Shown: positions 1-10,642 of the stretch, piece by piece
How positions within the stretch are numbered: the stretch's first letter is position 1
Layout of the letters: every line of letters begins with the position of its first letter
DNA from: Thermodesulfobacteriota bacterium
GTDB lineage: Bacteria; Desulfobacterota; Thermodesulfobacteria; Thermodesulfobacteriales; Thermodesulfobacteriaceae
Direction: 5' to 3'
Length of the DNA: 64,000 nt
Assembly: GCA_030578315.1 (NCBI GenBank)
Contig: JAUQQL010000001.1
Coordinates: 23,869 to 87,868 of the forward strand
Made by a program: the position numbers and the translations under genes
The notes under the pieces: model-generated
Told to the model about the DNA's origin: nothing
The model's input: the letters and a program-made list of their open reading frames with translations, nothing else
Databases searched by the model: none

Positions 1-1
1 G

Positions 2-1279
2 AATAGATGTGAGTTTTTAAATGAGGTAATAGATAGCTCCCGAGAAGTGTTTAGATGTGAGGGATATGGGAGTTTTGTGAAAAGTATTAGTACAATTTAT
101 ACTCAAGGAGGGCTTCAAACTACAGACATACCAACTGATTTAGCTATTTTGGGTAAAGGATTTTTTATAGTGAAAGATTCTAAAGGGAATATTTTTTATA
201 CTAGAGATGGACAGTTTTATGTAAATGAAGTAGATGAAAACAATTTTGCTTTGCAAAACAGTTTAGGTATGTATTTATTGGGAGCAGAGCCTGATGCTCA
301 AACTATGGATATAAATGCTTTAAAACCTTATTTAATTCCCAAAGTAATGCTTCCTAAGGGAAGTTCTAAAATCTCTGTTCAACTTATTTTTGATAGTCGA
401 ATTACAACTAACAAGAGAAATCTTTTAGAAAATTATAGTTTTAATAAAGATAATCCTGATATTCCTTTAAAAGATGGTCAGTATGATTATGTTTGGGAAT
501 TTTCTATTTATGATACTTACGGAAACAGAGTTAATTTAAAACTTTACGCAGACAGAGGAGAAAACATAAACGAATACGAAGTTTTGCTTGCTTTGTCTGA
601 CCCAACTTTGGATAAAAGGGGAGAGGGTCAATACAAAGGAGCTTTTCTTTACGGAAAATTAATTTTTGGAACCTCTGGAGATATTATATCAGCAGAGTTT
701 TCAGAAATTTCAAATACAGAAGGAACTTTAACTTCTATAGACTTAAATAAAATAGGATATCCAAAATTTACTCTCAATATAGAAGGTAATATCCAAGAAA
801 TTACTTTTGACTTAGGATTTAGAGTAAAAGAAGATGGAAGTCTTGAAAGGAAAGTTAATGCTAGTGCACTTATGGCCAATGCTTTTTCTCAACTATTTTA
901 CGACCAAGACGGTTATCCTATGGGTATTTTTGACAGAATTGAAATTATAACGGAAGAAGGGCTTATTATAGCCTGGTATACCAATCAGCAACAAGCTGAT
1001 GTATCTCGGATTTTTCTGGCAGACTTTACAGGTTATGAAGAAAGCCTTGAAAAAGTAGGAAATAACTTATTCAGAGCAAAGTCTGGTGTAAAACCTTTTA
1101 TTTTTGCTCCAAGTTCTTTTGAAAGAGGAAGGATTATGTCCGGAGCTCTTGAAACTTCTAATGTAGATATAGCTAATGAGATGCTTAATCTTATAGTTCT
1201 TCAGAGGGCTTTTCAGAGCAATGCCAGAGTTATGAGTACTGCAGATCAAATGATGGAAGACTTTATGAAAGAGGTTTAG
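2..1279 (+). CDS. flgE: Flagellar hook protein FlgE paralog, 5'-truncated by window edge
   Basis: The reading frame is open from the first complete codon (base 2) to the stop at 1277-1279, so the gene starts upstream and its N-terminus is missing. A GTG at 47 is unlikely to be the start, because the codons before it also read as hook-protein sequence. The family signature is the stretch YTQGGLQTTDIPTDLAILGKG followed by FFIV, which matches the D0/D1 hook-protein motif 'TG-NPLDLAI-G-GFF'. The C-terminus, with ALETSNVDIANEMLNLIVLQ followed by RAFQSNARVM, is the conserved FlgE/FlgG coiled-coil segment that packs in the hook core. The next gene, 49 bases downstream, is a second FlgE, so this is a tandem pair exported by the flagellar type III system. 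The two proteins differ clearly in their middle domains, so one may be a minor hook or rod variant. Confidence 0.85.
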   Translation, partial: NRCEFLNEVIDSSREVFRCEGYGSFVKSISTIYTQGGLQTTDIPTDLAILGKGFFIVKDSKGNIFYTRDGQFYVNEVDENNFALQNSLGMYLLGAEPDAQTMDINALKPYLIPKVMLPKGSSKISVQLIFDSRITTNKRNLLENYSFNKDNPDIPLKDGQYDYVWEFSIYDTYGNRVNLKLYADRGENINEYEVLLALSDPTLDKRGEGQYKGAFLYGKLIFGTSGDIISAEFSEISNTEGTLTSIDLNKIGYPKFTLNIEGNIQEITFDLGFRVKEDGSLERKVNASALMANAFSQLFYDQDGYPMGIFDRIEIITEEGLIIAWYTNQQQADVSRIFLADFTGYEESLEKVGNNLFRAKSGVKPFIFAPSSFERGRIMSGALETSNVDIANEMLNLIVLQRAFQSNARVMSTADQMMEDFMKEV

Positions 1280-1328
1280 TTATTTAATTAAAGAACAAGT
1301 ATAAATTTCATAAAGGGAGGTGTAAGTT

Positions 1329-2897
1329 ATGGGTTTAACGGATGCTCTGTATACTGGAACAAGTGGACTTAGGGCTCTTGGGCATGGAATGAGTGTTATA
1401 GGAGATAATGTTTCCAACTTAAATACTACTGGGTTTAAAGGTTCAAGAATAACTTTTAGTGATGTTATGGCTCAAAGTATTAATACAGCTGCAGGTTCAG
1501 GGCAACTTGGAAGAGGAGCAAGTATTCAAGCACTTTATCCTCAATTTACTCAAGGAGCTTTTGAATCTACAGCTAATCCTACTGACATGGCTATAGCAGG
1601 TGCAGGTTTTTTTATTTTAAGAAATCCTCAAGCTATAGGAGGAATTTTTTATAGCAGAGACGGACAGTTTGTAATAGATAAAGAAGGTTACTTAGTTAAT
1701 CCTCAAGGATTAAGAGTTCAAGGCTGGAGAATTGATGAGACTACCAATGATATAGTAGGTACTTTAACTGATATAAGAATAGACAGAACTTCTCCCCCTG
1801 TTAAAACTTCTAAGATAGATGTGATAACTAACTTAGATGCCAGAGAAGAAAAAATAGACATAGGAGCATTTGATATTAATAATAATACTCTTTATGCACT
1901 TTGGGATGCAACACGAGGAGAAGAACCTATTCCCTCTACAGCTTATACTTATAGAACTTCTCTCTTAATTTACGATTCTCTTGGAACCCCTCATGAAATC
2001 ACCATTTATTATAGACCCGTAACTACAACTATAGGAACTCAGATCAAAAATGTATATGAATTTTTAGTAACTTGTAATCCTAATGAAGACTTAAGAGAAT
2101 TTGCCAGAGAAGACCTTAATCAACAGAAAGAGGGAGTTTTAATGTACGGAATGCTTGAGTTTGATACTCAAGGAAATGTAATAAGATTCTTAAATACCTA
2201 TAGGTTAAATCCTGTAACTGGGAATTTAGTTCGTTTGATAGATGAAACAGGACTTCCTGATAGTGATACCTCAGATGAAGATGTAAGTTTTAGTGATGGT
2301 TCTTTTGATGCTCTTGGACCAACTGGTTATCCTTTAATGATAGCAGATTTTTTGGGTATAGAAATAGATACAAGTATTCCCAAATCTCAAGCAAGGGAAC
2401 AGCTTCAACTTATAGAGCTTAACTTTGGATATTATTATAAAACACTTACTGATACCCAGGTTAGGCAAGAAGCTATAAGGACTACCCAGTATGCAGCTCC
2501 ATCTGCTACAATTTTTTATGACCAGAATGGTTTTGGTCCAGGTGCTTTGGAAAGTATTGCAGTAGATAATGAAGGAAGAATAAGTGGAGTTTATTCAAAT
2601 GGAAGAATAGTTCCTCTCTGGATGGTGGGTTTGGCTAACTTTAATGCTCCAGAGAGGCTTCAAAAGGTAGGAAGTAACCTCTTTAGAGAAACTACTCATT
2701 CAGGTCCACCTTTAACAGGAAAACCTGGAACAAATGGTTTGGGAACCATTGCTCCAAATTCTCTTGAACAATCTAATGTTGACCTAGGAGAACAATTTGT
2801 AAAAATGATTATTTTCCAGAGGGGTTTTCAAGCTGATGCGCGAATAATTACAGTTTCAGACAGTATGCTTGACGAACTTATTAATCTCAAACGTTAA
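1329..2897 (+). CDS. flgE: Flagellar hook protein FlgE
   Basis: This 522-residue protein is the main structural subunit of the flagellar hook, exported by the flagellar type III apparatus. It is complete: the N-terminus has ALYTGTSGLRALGHGMSVIG and then DNVSNLNTTGFK, the rod/hook consensus, and the C-terminus has NSLEQSNVDLGEQFVKMIIF then QRGFQADARII. ANPTDMAIAGAGFF, near residue 85, is the D1 signature. It is longer than the enterobacterial protein (about 400 residues), with the extra residues in the variable central domains, which is common. A strong Shine-Dalgarno sequence (AAGGGAGG) just before the ATG sets the start. It follows another hook paralog in the same orientation, probably in one operon. 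Confidence 0.93.
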   Translation: MGLTDALYTGTSGLRALGHGMSVIGDNVSNLNTTGFKGSRITFSDVMAQSINTAAGSGQLGRGASIQALYPQFTQGAFESTANPTDMAIAGAGFFILRNPQAIGGIFYSRDGQFVIDKEGYLVNPQGLRVQGWRIDETTNDIVGTLTDIRIDRTSPPVKTSKIDVITNLDAREEKIDIGAFDINNNTLYALWDATRGEEPIPSTAYTYRTSLLIYDSLGTPHEITIYYRPVTTTIGTQIKNVYEFLVTCNPNEDLREFAREDLNQQKEGVLMYGMLEFDTQGNVIRFLNTYRLNPVTGNLVRLIDETGLPDSDTSDEDVSFSDGSFDALGPTGYPLMIADFLGIEIDTSIPKSQAREQLQLIELNFGYYYKTLTDTQVRQEAIRTTQYAAPSATIFYDQNGFGPGALESIAVDNEGRISGVYSNGRIVPLWMVGLANFNAPERLQKVGSNLFRETTHSGPPLTGKPGTNGLGTIAPNSLEQSNVDLGEQFVKMIIFQRGFQADARIITVSDSMLDELINLKR

Positions 2898-2966
2898 AAT
2901 CTTGAAGTTAACTTAGTTTAGTGTTAAGCTTTTAAAGCTAGAAATCCTTGGGAAGGGAGGAGCCTT

Positions 2967-4250
2967 ATGCGGTTTCGTTCTAAATTTTTTTATGAAAGAG
3001 CACTTAAAGTTATTCCAGGAGGAGTAAATAGTCCGGTTAGGGCATGTAAAGCCGTTAAAAGTGAACCAATTTTTTTTGAAAGAGGAGAAGGAGCTTATCT
3101 AATAGATGTAGACGGAAACCGATATATTGACTATGTTTGTTCTTGGGGTCCTTTGATTTTGGGACATGCTCATCCTGAGGTTATAGCAGAAATATATTTT
3201 GCAAGCAAAAGAGGAACAAGTTTTGGAGCTCCAACTTGGCAGGAGGTAGAACTTGCAGAGCTTATAAAAAATTGTTTTCCTTCTATTGAGAAGTTGCGTC
3301 TGGTTAATTCTGGGACAGAGGCTACTATGAGTGCTATAAGACTTGCCAGAGCTTACACTGGTAGAAAAAAAATTATTAAATTTGAAGGTTGCTATCATGG
3401 GCATGTGGATTCTCTTTTAGTTAAAGCTGGCTCAGGTTTGGCAACCTTTGGAATACCAGCAAGCCCAGGCATTCCGGAAGAATTAACTTCCCACACCTTA
3501 AATCTTCCCTTTAACAATTTTGAAGCTGTTAAAAAAACCTTTGAAAGTTATGGAAAAGAAATTGCAGGAGTAATTGTAGAACCTGTTCCAGGAAACATGG
3601 GAGTAGTTTTGCCTAAAGAAGGTTTTTTAGAATTTTTAAGAGAAATAACCCAAAAATACGAAACCCTTCTTATATTTGATGAAGTGATAACAGGATTTAG
3701 ACTGGGAATTTCTGGAGCCCAGGGTAAGTATGGAATTTTCCCAGACCTTACCTGTCTTGGTAAAATTATAGGAGGAGGTTTACCTGTGGGGGCTTATGGA
3801 GGAAAAGAAGAAATTATGAATCTTGTAGCACCAGAAGGACCGGTTTATCAGGCAGGTACCCTTTCTGGTAATCCTATAGCAGTTTCTGCAGGATTAGCTA
3901 CTCTTAAAGAACTTTTAAAACCGGGAGTTTACGAAAAATTAGAAATAATCTCTCAGCAACTGGAAGAAGGCTTAAAAGAAGTGTTAAAAAGTTTGAGACT
4001 TTCATATAAAGTTAACAGAGCAGGGTCCATGTTAACTCTTTTCTTTACCGAAAGGGAGGTTGTAGACTTTGAAACAGCTTTAGGTTGTGATGCTGAGAAG
4101 TTTGCTATATTTTGGCAAAAAATGCTTAAAGAGGGAATTTATCTTCCGCCATCTCAGTTTGAAGCCTGGTTTTTATCTTTAGCTCATAGAGAAGAGGAAG
4201 TTGAAAAAACAATAAAAGCTGTTTATAAGGTTCTAAGAGAAATAATATAA
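2967..4250 (+). CDS. hemL: Glutamate-1-semialdehyde 2,1-aminomutase
   Basis: HemL is a PLP-dependent class III aminotransferase that converts glutamate-1-semialdehyde to 5-aminolevulinate in the C5 route to tetrapyrroles. The 427-residue length is normal. Visible family features are the N-terminal [16 protein letters not shown], the PLP/substrate segment [40 protein letters not shown], the aspartate region [13 protein letters not shown], and the catalytic lysine in [18 protein letters not shown] sequence GGGAGG lies 6 bases before the ATG. It converges with ilvC, with only 3 bases between the stops. The product is needed for siroheme, heme and the corrinoid cofactors used by the acetyl-CoA pathway proteins encoded further along. 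Confidence 0.97.
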   Translation: MRFRSKFFYERALKVIPGGVNSPVRACKAVKSEPIFFERGEGAYLIDVDGNRYIDYVCSWGPLILGHAHPEVIAEIYFASKRGTSFGAPTWQEVELAELIKNCFPSIEKLRLVNSGTEATMSAIRLARAYTGRKKIIKFEGCYHGHVDSLLVKAGSGLATFGIPASPGIPEELTSHTLNLPFNNFEAVKKTFESYGKEIAGVIVEPVPGNMGVVLPKEGFLEFLREITQKYETLLIFDEVITGFRLGISGAQGKYGIFPDLTCLGKIIGGGLPVGAYGGKEEIMNLVAPEGPVYQAGTLSGNPIAVSAGLATLKELLKPGVYEKLEIISQQLEEGLKEVLKSLRLSYKVNRAGSMLTLFFTEREVVDFETALGCDAEKFAIFWQKMLKEGIYLPPSQFEAWFLSLAHREEEVEKTIKAVYKVLREII

Positions 4251-4253
4251 GTT

Positions 4254-5328
<1,075 letters not shown>

Positions 5329-5338
5329 GAAAAAAGTT

Positions 5339-7672
5339 TTACTTTAGTTTATTAACTTTTATTTTTTCTAAAGGGTTTGGCAATAAGGTTTTGTCTTTTA
5401 AAAATTTTAGTATAGAAAAATTCTTTATATCAAAGATTTTTAAAAGATAAGTTTTGGAACTAAGTTTCTCTAATATAATTTTTTTATCTTCATCAAAATT
5501 TTCTAATTTTAAAATTTGCCAAGGGTCAAAAATTTCATAAATTTCTTCTTTTTTTTGAGGTAATTTAGGTTTTTCCAAACTTATTTTAGCTTTTTTTATT
5601 TTAAGTCCTGGATAAAGTTCTAGATTTACTAAAACCTTTTCCAAATTTTTTTGTCCTGTAGCAATAGCTATATATTCTTCTTCTGAACTTATACCTATAG
5701 CAAGAGCTTTATCTACTAAAATTTTAGGATGAGGATGAAATCCTGAGGTGTAAATTAAAGGAATATTTAAACGATTTAGAATCAAAATAAATAGTCTGAT
5801 TATTTCTAATTGAGAAAGGAAAATAGCTTTGTCTTTTTTAGTATAAAAAATTTCGTACCAAAATTCACCTTCACTTTTAGGGTATTTAATCTTTATAACA
5901 GAAATTTCTTTTTTAGTAGAAGTAGCTAACCGAGGTTTAAAGTATGTATTACAGGTTCCACAATTGGAGCACTTAATTTTACAATCTTGGGTAATTTTTT
6001 CTTTATAAGCTTTTTCTTTTTCTCTGATTAAAAACTCTTTAGAAACTCTCAGGTCTATATGGTCCCAAGGAAGAGATTCATTTAGGTTTCTCTCTCTAAG
6101 GTAGTCTTCTAAATGTATTTTCAATTCTTCTGCTGCTTCTTTCCATATTTTTAGGTTAAAAAAATCTTGCCAGCTATCAAGTCTTGCACCTTTTTGATAA
6201 GCTCTTTCTATGAGAGAACTCAATTTTCTGTCGCCTCTTGCAATAACACCTTCTAAAAAACTTTGTTCTGGATAATGATGTTTGAAAGCTTTTAAAGGGA
6301 GGAGCTGTTTTAAAAAAGAAATTTTCTGATAAGCTTCCTCTATAGAAATTTGTTTTTCCCACTGAAAAGGGGTATGAGGTTTTGGGACAAAGATAGAAGC
6401 TGAAATTGTGATTTCTAGTTTTGGGAAACATTTTTTAAGTTTTTTATAAATCTGGGATATTTCTTTTAGGTCTTCTTCGGTTTCTGTAGGAAGTCCTATC
6501 ATAAAATAAAGTTTTACTTTTTTCCATCCTAGTTTATAAGCTAATTCCAAGTCTTTCCAAAGGTTTTCTATATTAATGTCTTTATTAATTACTTTTCGTA
6601 GTCTTTCAGTTCCAGCTTCTGGAGCAAGAGTTAATCCAGTTTTTCTACCAAATTTTATAAACTCAAGAAGTTCTTCACTTAAACTCCCTACTCTTAAAGA
6701 AGGAAGTGAAAAGAAAAATCTTCTGGGAAATTTTAAATAAAAACATATTTTTAAGAGTTTAAGAAGTTTACTTAAAGATGAATAATCGCAGGTAGAAAGA
6801 GACATAAGAGAAGCTTCAAAGTAACCGGTTTTTTTGAAATTCTGATAAAGTTCTTTTATAATTAATTCAGGCTGTTTCTCTCTTAAAGGACGGTAATATA
6901 TTGAAGCTTCACAAAATCTACATCCCCTTGTACATCCTCTCGAAATTTCAAGAGGTATTCGGTCGTGAGATAAAGGAATAACCGGGATTCCAAATTCATA
7001 AAAAAAATTACTTTGATTTAAATCTCTAACAATTCTTTTTTGAGTTTTATTTTTAAATACTGGAACATAAACTCCTTCTATTTTAGTTAAAGCTTCTAAT
7101 AATTTAACTTTTTTGTCTCCCGAAAACTTCCATTCTTTTATAACTTCTAAAACCTCAAAAATTACTTCTTCTCCATCTCCAATTATTATAGCGTCAAAAA
7201 AGTCAGCTATTGGTTCTGGATTACCAGAACAGGGACCACCCCCCAACACTATAGGATATCTTTCATTTCTTTCTTCAGCTCTAAAAGGTATACCACTTAA
7301 ATCTAAAAGATTTAAAATTCCCGTTACTAAAAGCTCATAAGCATAACTTACTCCTATTACATCAAATTCTTTTAAAGGTTTTCTATAATTAAGGCTCAAA
7401 AGAGGAAAATTTAAAGTCTTTAGTTCTTTTTCAAAATCAGGAGCTACTGGAAAACATAGATCTGAAAGGTATTCAGGTGATTTATTAACTAAGTAACTTA
7501 AAATTATTATTCCCAAGTGAGAACGTCCAATTTCATAAAGATCTGGATAACAAAAACAGATCTTTAACTTACTTTTTTCCCAGTCTTTTTTTATAAAAAA
7601 AGGTTCCTCTCCTATATATCTTGAAGGTTTACGAACTTTTATTAAAATCTCATAAGGATAGTCTTTTTTCAC
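5339..7672 (-). CDS. Radical SAM protein, B12-binding-like N-terminus, C-terminal DUF2344 (TIGR03960/TIGR03936-type fusion)
   Basis: This 777-residue protein matches the architecture of a widespread but poorly characterised family. Residues about 1-230 resemble a B12-binding-like domain. The radical SAM core follows, with the cluster motif CTRGCRFC (Cys247, Cys251, Cys254). A Cys-containing segment CKIKCSNCGTCNTYF lies near residue 600. The last ~200 residues form a DUF2344 domain, recognisable from KAIFLSQLEIIRLF and SGFHPHPKI. In other genomes such genes often sit near ribonuclease G/E, suggesting a role in RNA or tRNA modification, but the substrate is unknown. The start is a GTG with no Shine-Dalgarno sequence, only 17 bases from the divergent DUF429 gene. 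Confidence 0.85.
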   Translation of the reverse strand: MKKDYPYEILIKVRKPSRYIGEEPFFIKKDWEKSKLKICFCYPDLYEIGRSHLGIIILSYLVNKSPEYLSDLCFPVAPDFEKELKTLNFPLLSLNYRKPLKEFDVIGVSYAYELLVTGILNLLDLSGIPFRAEERNERYPIVLGGGPCSGNPEPIADFFDAIIIGDGEEVIFEVLEVIKEWKFSGDKKVKLLEALTKIEGVYVPVFKNKTQKRIVRDLNQSNFFYEFGIPVIPLSHDRIPLEISRGCTRGCRFCEASIYYRPLREKQPELIIKELYQNFKKTGYFEASLMSLSTCDYSSLSKLLKLLKICFYLKFPRRFFFSLPSLRVGSLSEELLEFIKFGRKTGLTLAPEAGTERLRKVINKDINIENLWKDLELAYKLGWKKVKLYFMIGLPTETEEDLKEISQIYKKLKKCFPKLEITISASIFVPKPHTPFQWEKQISIEEAYQKISFLKQLLPLKAFKHHYPEQSFLEGVIARGDRKLSSLIERAYQKGARLDSWQDFFNLKIWKEAAEELKIHLEDYLRERNLNESLPWDHIDLRVSKEFLIREKEKAYKEKITQDCKIKCSNCGTCNTYFKPRLATSTKKEISVIKIKYPKSEGEFWYEIFYTKKDKAIFLSQLEIIRLFILILNRLNIPLIYTSGFHPHPKILVDKALAIGISSEEEYIAIATGQKNLEKVLVNLELYPGLKIKKAKISLEKPKLPQKKEEIYEIFDPWQILKLENFDEDKKIILEKLSSKTYLLKIFDIKNFSILKFLKDKTLLPNPLEKIKVNKLK

Positions 7673-7689
7673 ATTTTTAAATTTAATTC

Positions 7690-8358
7690 ATGTTTTATTT
7701 TTTAGGAATAGACTTAGCCGGAACTAAAAATACCTGGGCTGTAAGCTTAGAAAAAAAAGGGAATTATTTAAGTTTAACAGAAACGCTTTCTTTAAAAAAA
7801 CCTGAACAACCTCTTGCTATAAAAGATTTATTTGAAGTAGTTTCTTTTTGTACGAAAAATAGAGTTCTTTCAGTAGCTATAGATGCACCTTTAAGCTTTT
7901 CTCTTTCAAACTTAACTGGATTTAGACTTTCTGATATAAAGCTTAAAGAAATGCTTCCTAAAAATGCTAAAAAATGGGTAGTATCCTATCATGCTCTTAT
8001 GGGAGTGCCTATTAGAGCTTTTCTTTTAGCTCAAGAAATTTCTACTTATTGTGGAACTATTCTTGAAACCCATCCTAGAGCTTGTTTTTACTTTACTTTA
8101 CCAGAAGATAAAAAATACTTAGCTTTTGAATATAAGAAAAGAAAACTTACCGAAGAAGAAAAAAGCTTTTTACTGCAGTTTCTTTTTAAAAAGTTTCACC
8201 TCAAGTTTCTTTTTTCTTTTTCTCTTAATGAAGGTATACTAGATGCTATTTTTTGTGCTTTAGTTGCAAGTTTTTATATTTTTTTTCCAGAAAAGTTATA
8301 TTTTTTACCTTCTGAAAGTGGATTAAAAGGTTTTGGTCCTTTTGTTCTGCTCTTTTAA
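7690..8358 (+). CDS. DUF429 family protein
   Basis: A 222-residue protein of the DUF429 family, a predicted RNase H-fold hydrolase with no established substrate. The fold signature is the N-terminal strand FLGIDLAGTKNTWAVSLE (first acidic residue in GIDLAG), then VLSVAIDAPLSF, and the late ETHPRACF segment, all characteristic of this family. The ATG at 7690 is separated by only 17 bases from the divergent radical SAM gene and has no ribosome site, so it could be leaderless. It is followed after 57 bases by mreB. Function is not established. Confidence 0.8.
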   Translation: MFYFLGIDLAGTKNTWAVSLEKKGNYLSLTETLSLKKPEQPLAIKDLFEVVSFCTKNRVLSVAIDAPLSFSLSNLTGFRLSDIKLKEMLPKNAKKWVVSYHALMGVPIRAFLLAQEISTYCGTILETHPRACFYFTLPEDKKYLAFEYKKRKLTEEEKSFLLQFLFKKFHLKFLFSFSLNEGILDAIFCALVASFYIFFPEKLYFLPSESGLKGFGPFVLLF

Positions 8359-8394
8359 TTTTTAAAAGCTGTTTTAAAATGAGGTAAAAATTAA

Positions 8395-9447
<1,053 letters not shown>

Positions 9448-9449
9448 AA

Positions 9450-10091
9450 TCATTCATTGTTTTTGAAAAGTTTATAATAATAGAGTACCATTTTTACATA
9501 ATTTTGAGTTTCGGAAATAGGCGGAATTCTCTTAAAATTTTTAACTGTTTCTGGACCTGCATTGTAGGCTGCTAAACTTAAACTTAGGTCTTTAAATTCA
9601 TTTAAAAGATATCTTAAATATTTAGCTCCTCCATAAATATTTTCAACCGGATCAAAAGGATTTTTAACTCCTACTAACTGAGCTGTAGAAGGAATAAGTT
9701 GCATAATCCCCATAGCACCTTTAGGAGAAACTGCATAAGAATTAAAATTAGACTCAACTTTAGCTATAGCTTTTAAAAGATGAGGGTCTAGATCGTAAGT
9801 GAAAGCTGCTTTTTTAAAAAGCGAATCTAAGTCTTTAAAATTTTTATAATAAATTTTGGAAAAACTAAACAAATTAGGATAATAAGAATGCTTTGACTTA
9901 AAATTTTTAGAGAAATTTTTATAAGATTTAATATACAACTTACAGCTTTTATGAAGGATAATATTGGAATAGTAAATTTCTCCAGTTTCGGAGTGCTCAC
10001 ATAAATAAATATTTGCTAATCCTGTTTTACTAAAAAAATAAAAATAAAAATTAAAAAAGATTATAATAATTAATATTTTTAAGAAAACCAT
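9450..10091 (-). CDS. Secreted lytic transglycosylase (SLT domain)
   Basis: This 213-residue protein cleaves peptidoglycan between MurNAc and GlcNAc by the lytic transglycosylase mechanism. The first ~25 residues form a hydrophobic signal segment (LKILIIIIFFNFYFYFF), indicating export. A short stretch with two cysteines follows, resembling a DUF4124-type region. The catalytic SLT domain is about residues 90-213, with catalytic Glu in LLKAIAKVESNFN, then SPKGAMGIMQLIPSTA and SLAAYNAGPETV. It is the last gene of the minus-strand run; its ATG sits 2 bases after the folK stop, so translation is probably coupled. Whether it is soluble periplasmic or membrane-anchored cannot be decided. Confidence 0.9.
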   Translation of the reverse strand: MVFLKILIIIIFFNFYFYFFSKTGLANIYLCEHSETGEIYYSNIILHKSCKLYIKSYKNFSKNFKSKHSYYPNLFSFSKIYYKNFKDLDSLFKKAAFTYDLDPHLLKAIAKVESNFNSYAVSPKGAMGIMQLIPSTAQLVGVKNPFDPVENIYGGAKYLRYLLNEFKDLSLSLAAYNAGPETVKNFKRIPPISETQNYVKMVLYYYKLFKNNE

Positions 10092-10093
10092 TT

Positions 10094-10642
10094 TTATAAT
10101 GAAATTTTACCATAAAGTCCTATTTTTTGCAATTTTAGAAGATTTTGAAAATTTTCATAAACTTTTCTAAGGGAAAGCTTGAACAAAGGATGAATCCAAT
10201 TTTCTGCTATTTCTAAAGAGGGCAGCATTACAAAGGCTCTAAGATGAGCTTTAGGATGAGGTATTTTTAAAAAGACTTCATTAATTATACTTTTTTCGTA
10301 AAGGATAATATCTATGTCAATAAAACGGTCTTCATAAGTATGATATTTTTTTTGTTTTCTTCCTAAAAGAAACTCAATTTTTTTTATTTCAAAAAGAAGA
10401 GCCCAGGGAGAAAGTGAAGTCTTTATGACGAGAGAAAGATTTAAAAAGTAATTAGGACTTGTATACTCTAAGGGAGAACTCTCATAAAGATGTGAAGTTT
10501 TTTCTATTTTTAAAGGAAGTTTTTTCAGTAAAAAAAGAGCCTTTTTTAAAAAAAACTCTCTTTTTCCTAAATTACTTCCAAGATTTAATAAAACACTTTT
10601 TAGAGTTTCAGGGTAGAAAGTCTCTGAATAGCTTCTTTTAAT
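10094..10642 (-). CDS. folK: HPPK (folate pathway), no canonical start codon
   Basis: FolK transfers pyrophosphate from ATP to 6-hydroxymethyl-dihydropterin, one step before dihydropteroate synthase in folate synthesis. The minus-strand frame reads VLLNLGSNLGKREFFLKKA, LYESSPLEY, NYFLNLSLVIKT, then YEDRFIDIDIILYEKS (the HPPK signature with its two metal-binding aspartates) and IPHPKAHLRAFVMLPSLEIA. The frame is unbroken from V at 10594 to the TAA at 10094-10096 and has normal length (about 166 residues from there). Upstream it stays open to a stop near 10670 but contains no ATG, GTG, TTG or CTG. The start given is the only near-cognate codon, ATT at 10642, inside the end of dapL. See the findings for alternatives. 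The gene is certain; its start is not. Confidence 0.85.
   Translation of the reverse strand: MKRSYSETFYPETLKSVLLNLGSNLGKREFFLKKALFLLKKLPLKIEKTSHLYESSPLEYTSPNYFLNLSLVIKTSLSPWALLFEIKKIEFLLGRKQKKYHTYEDRFIDIDIILYEKSIINEVFLKIPHPKAHLRAFVMLPSLEIAENWIHPLFKLSLRKVYENFQNLLKLQKIGLYGKISL

Noticed and set aside
2927-2939. Hairpin AGCTT/AAGCT between flgE and hemL as a terminator
   Set aside because: The stem is only 5 bp, with no T-run after it.
10459-10641. Plus-strand 60-codon ORF
   Set aside because: It lies antisense to folK and dapL, has no ribosome site or recognisable motif, and is explained by the A+T-rich codons of folK.
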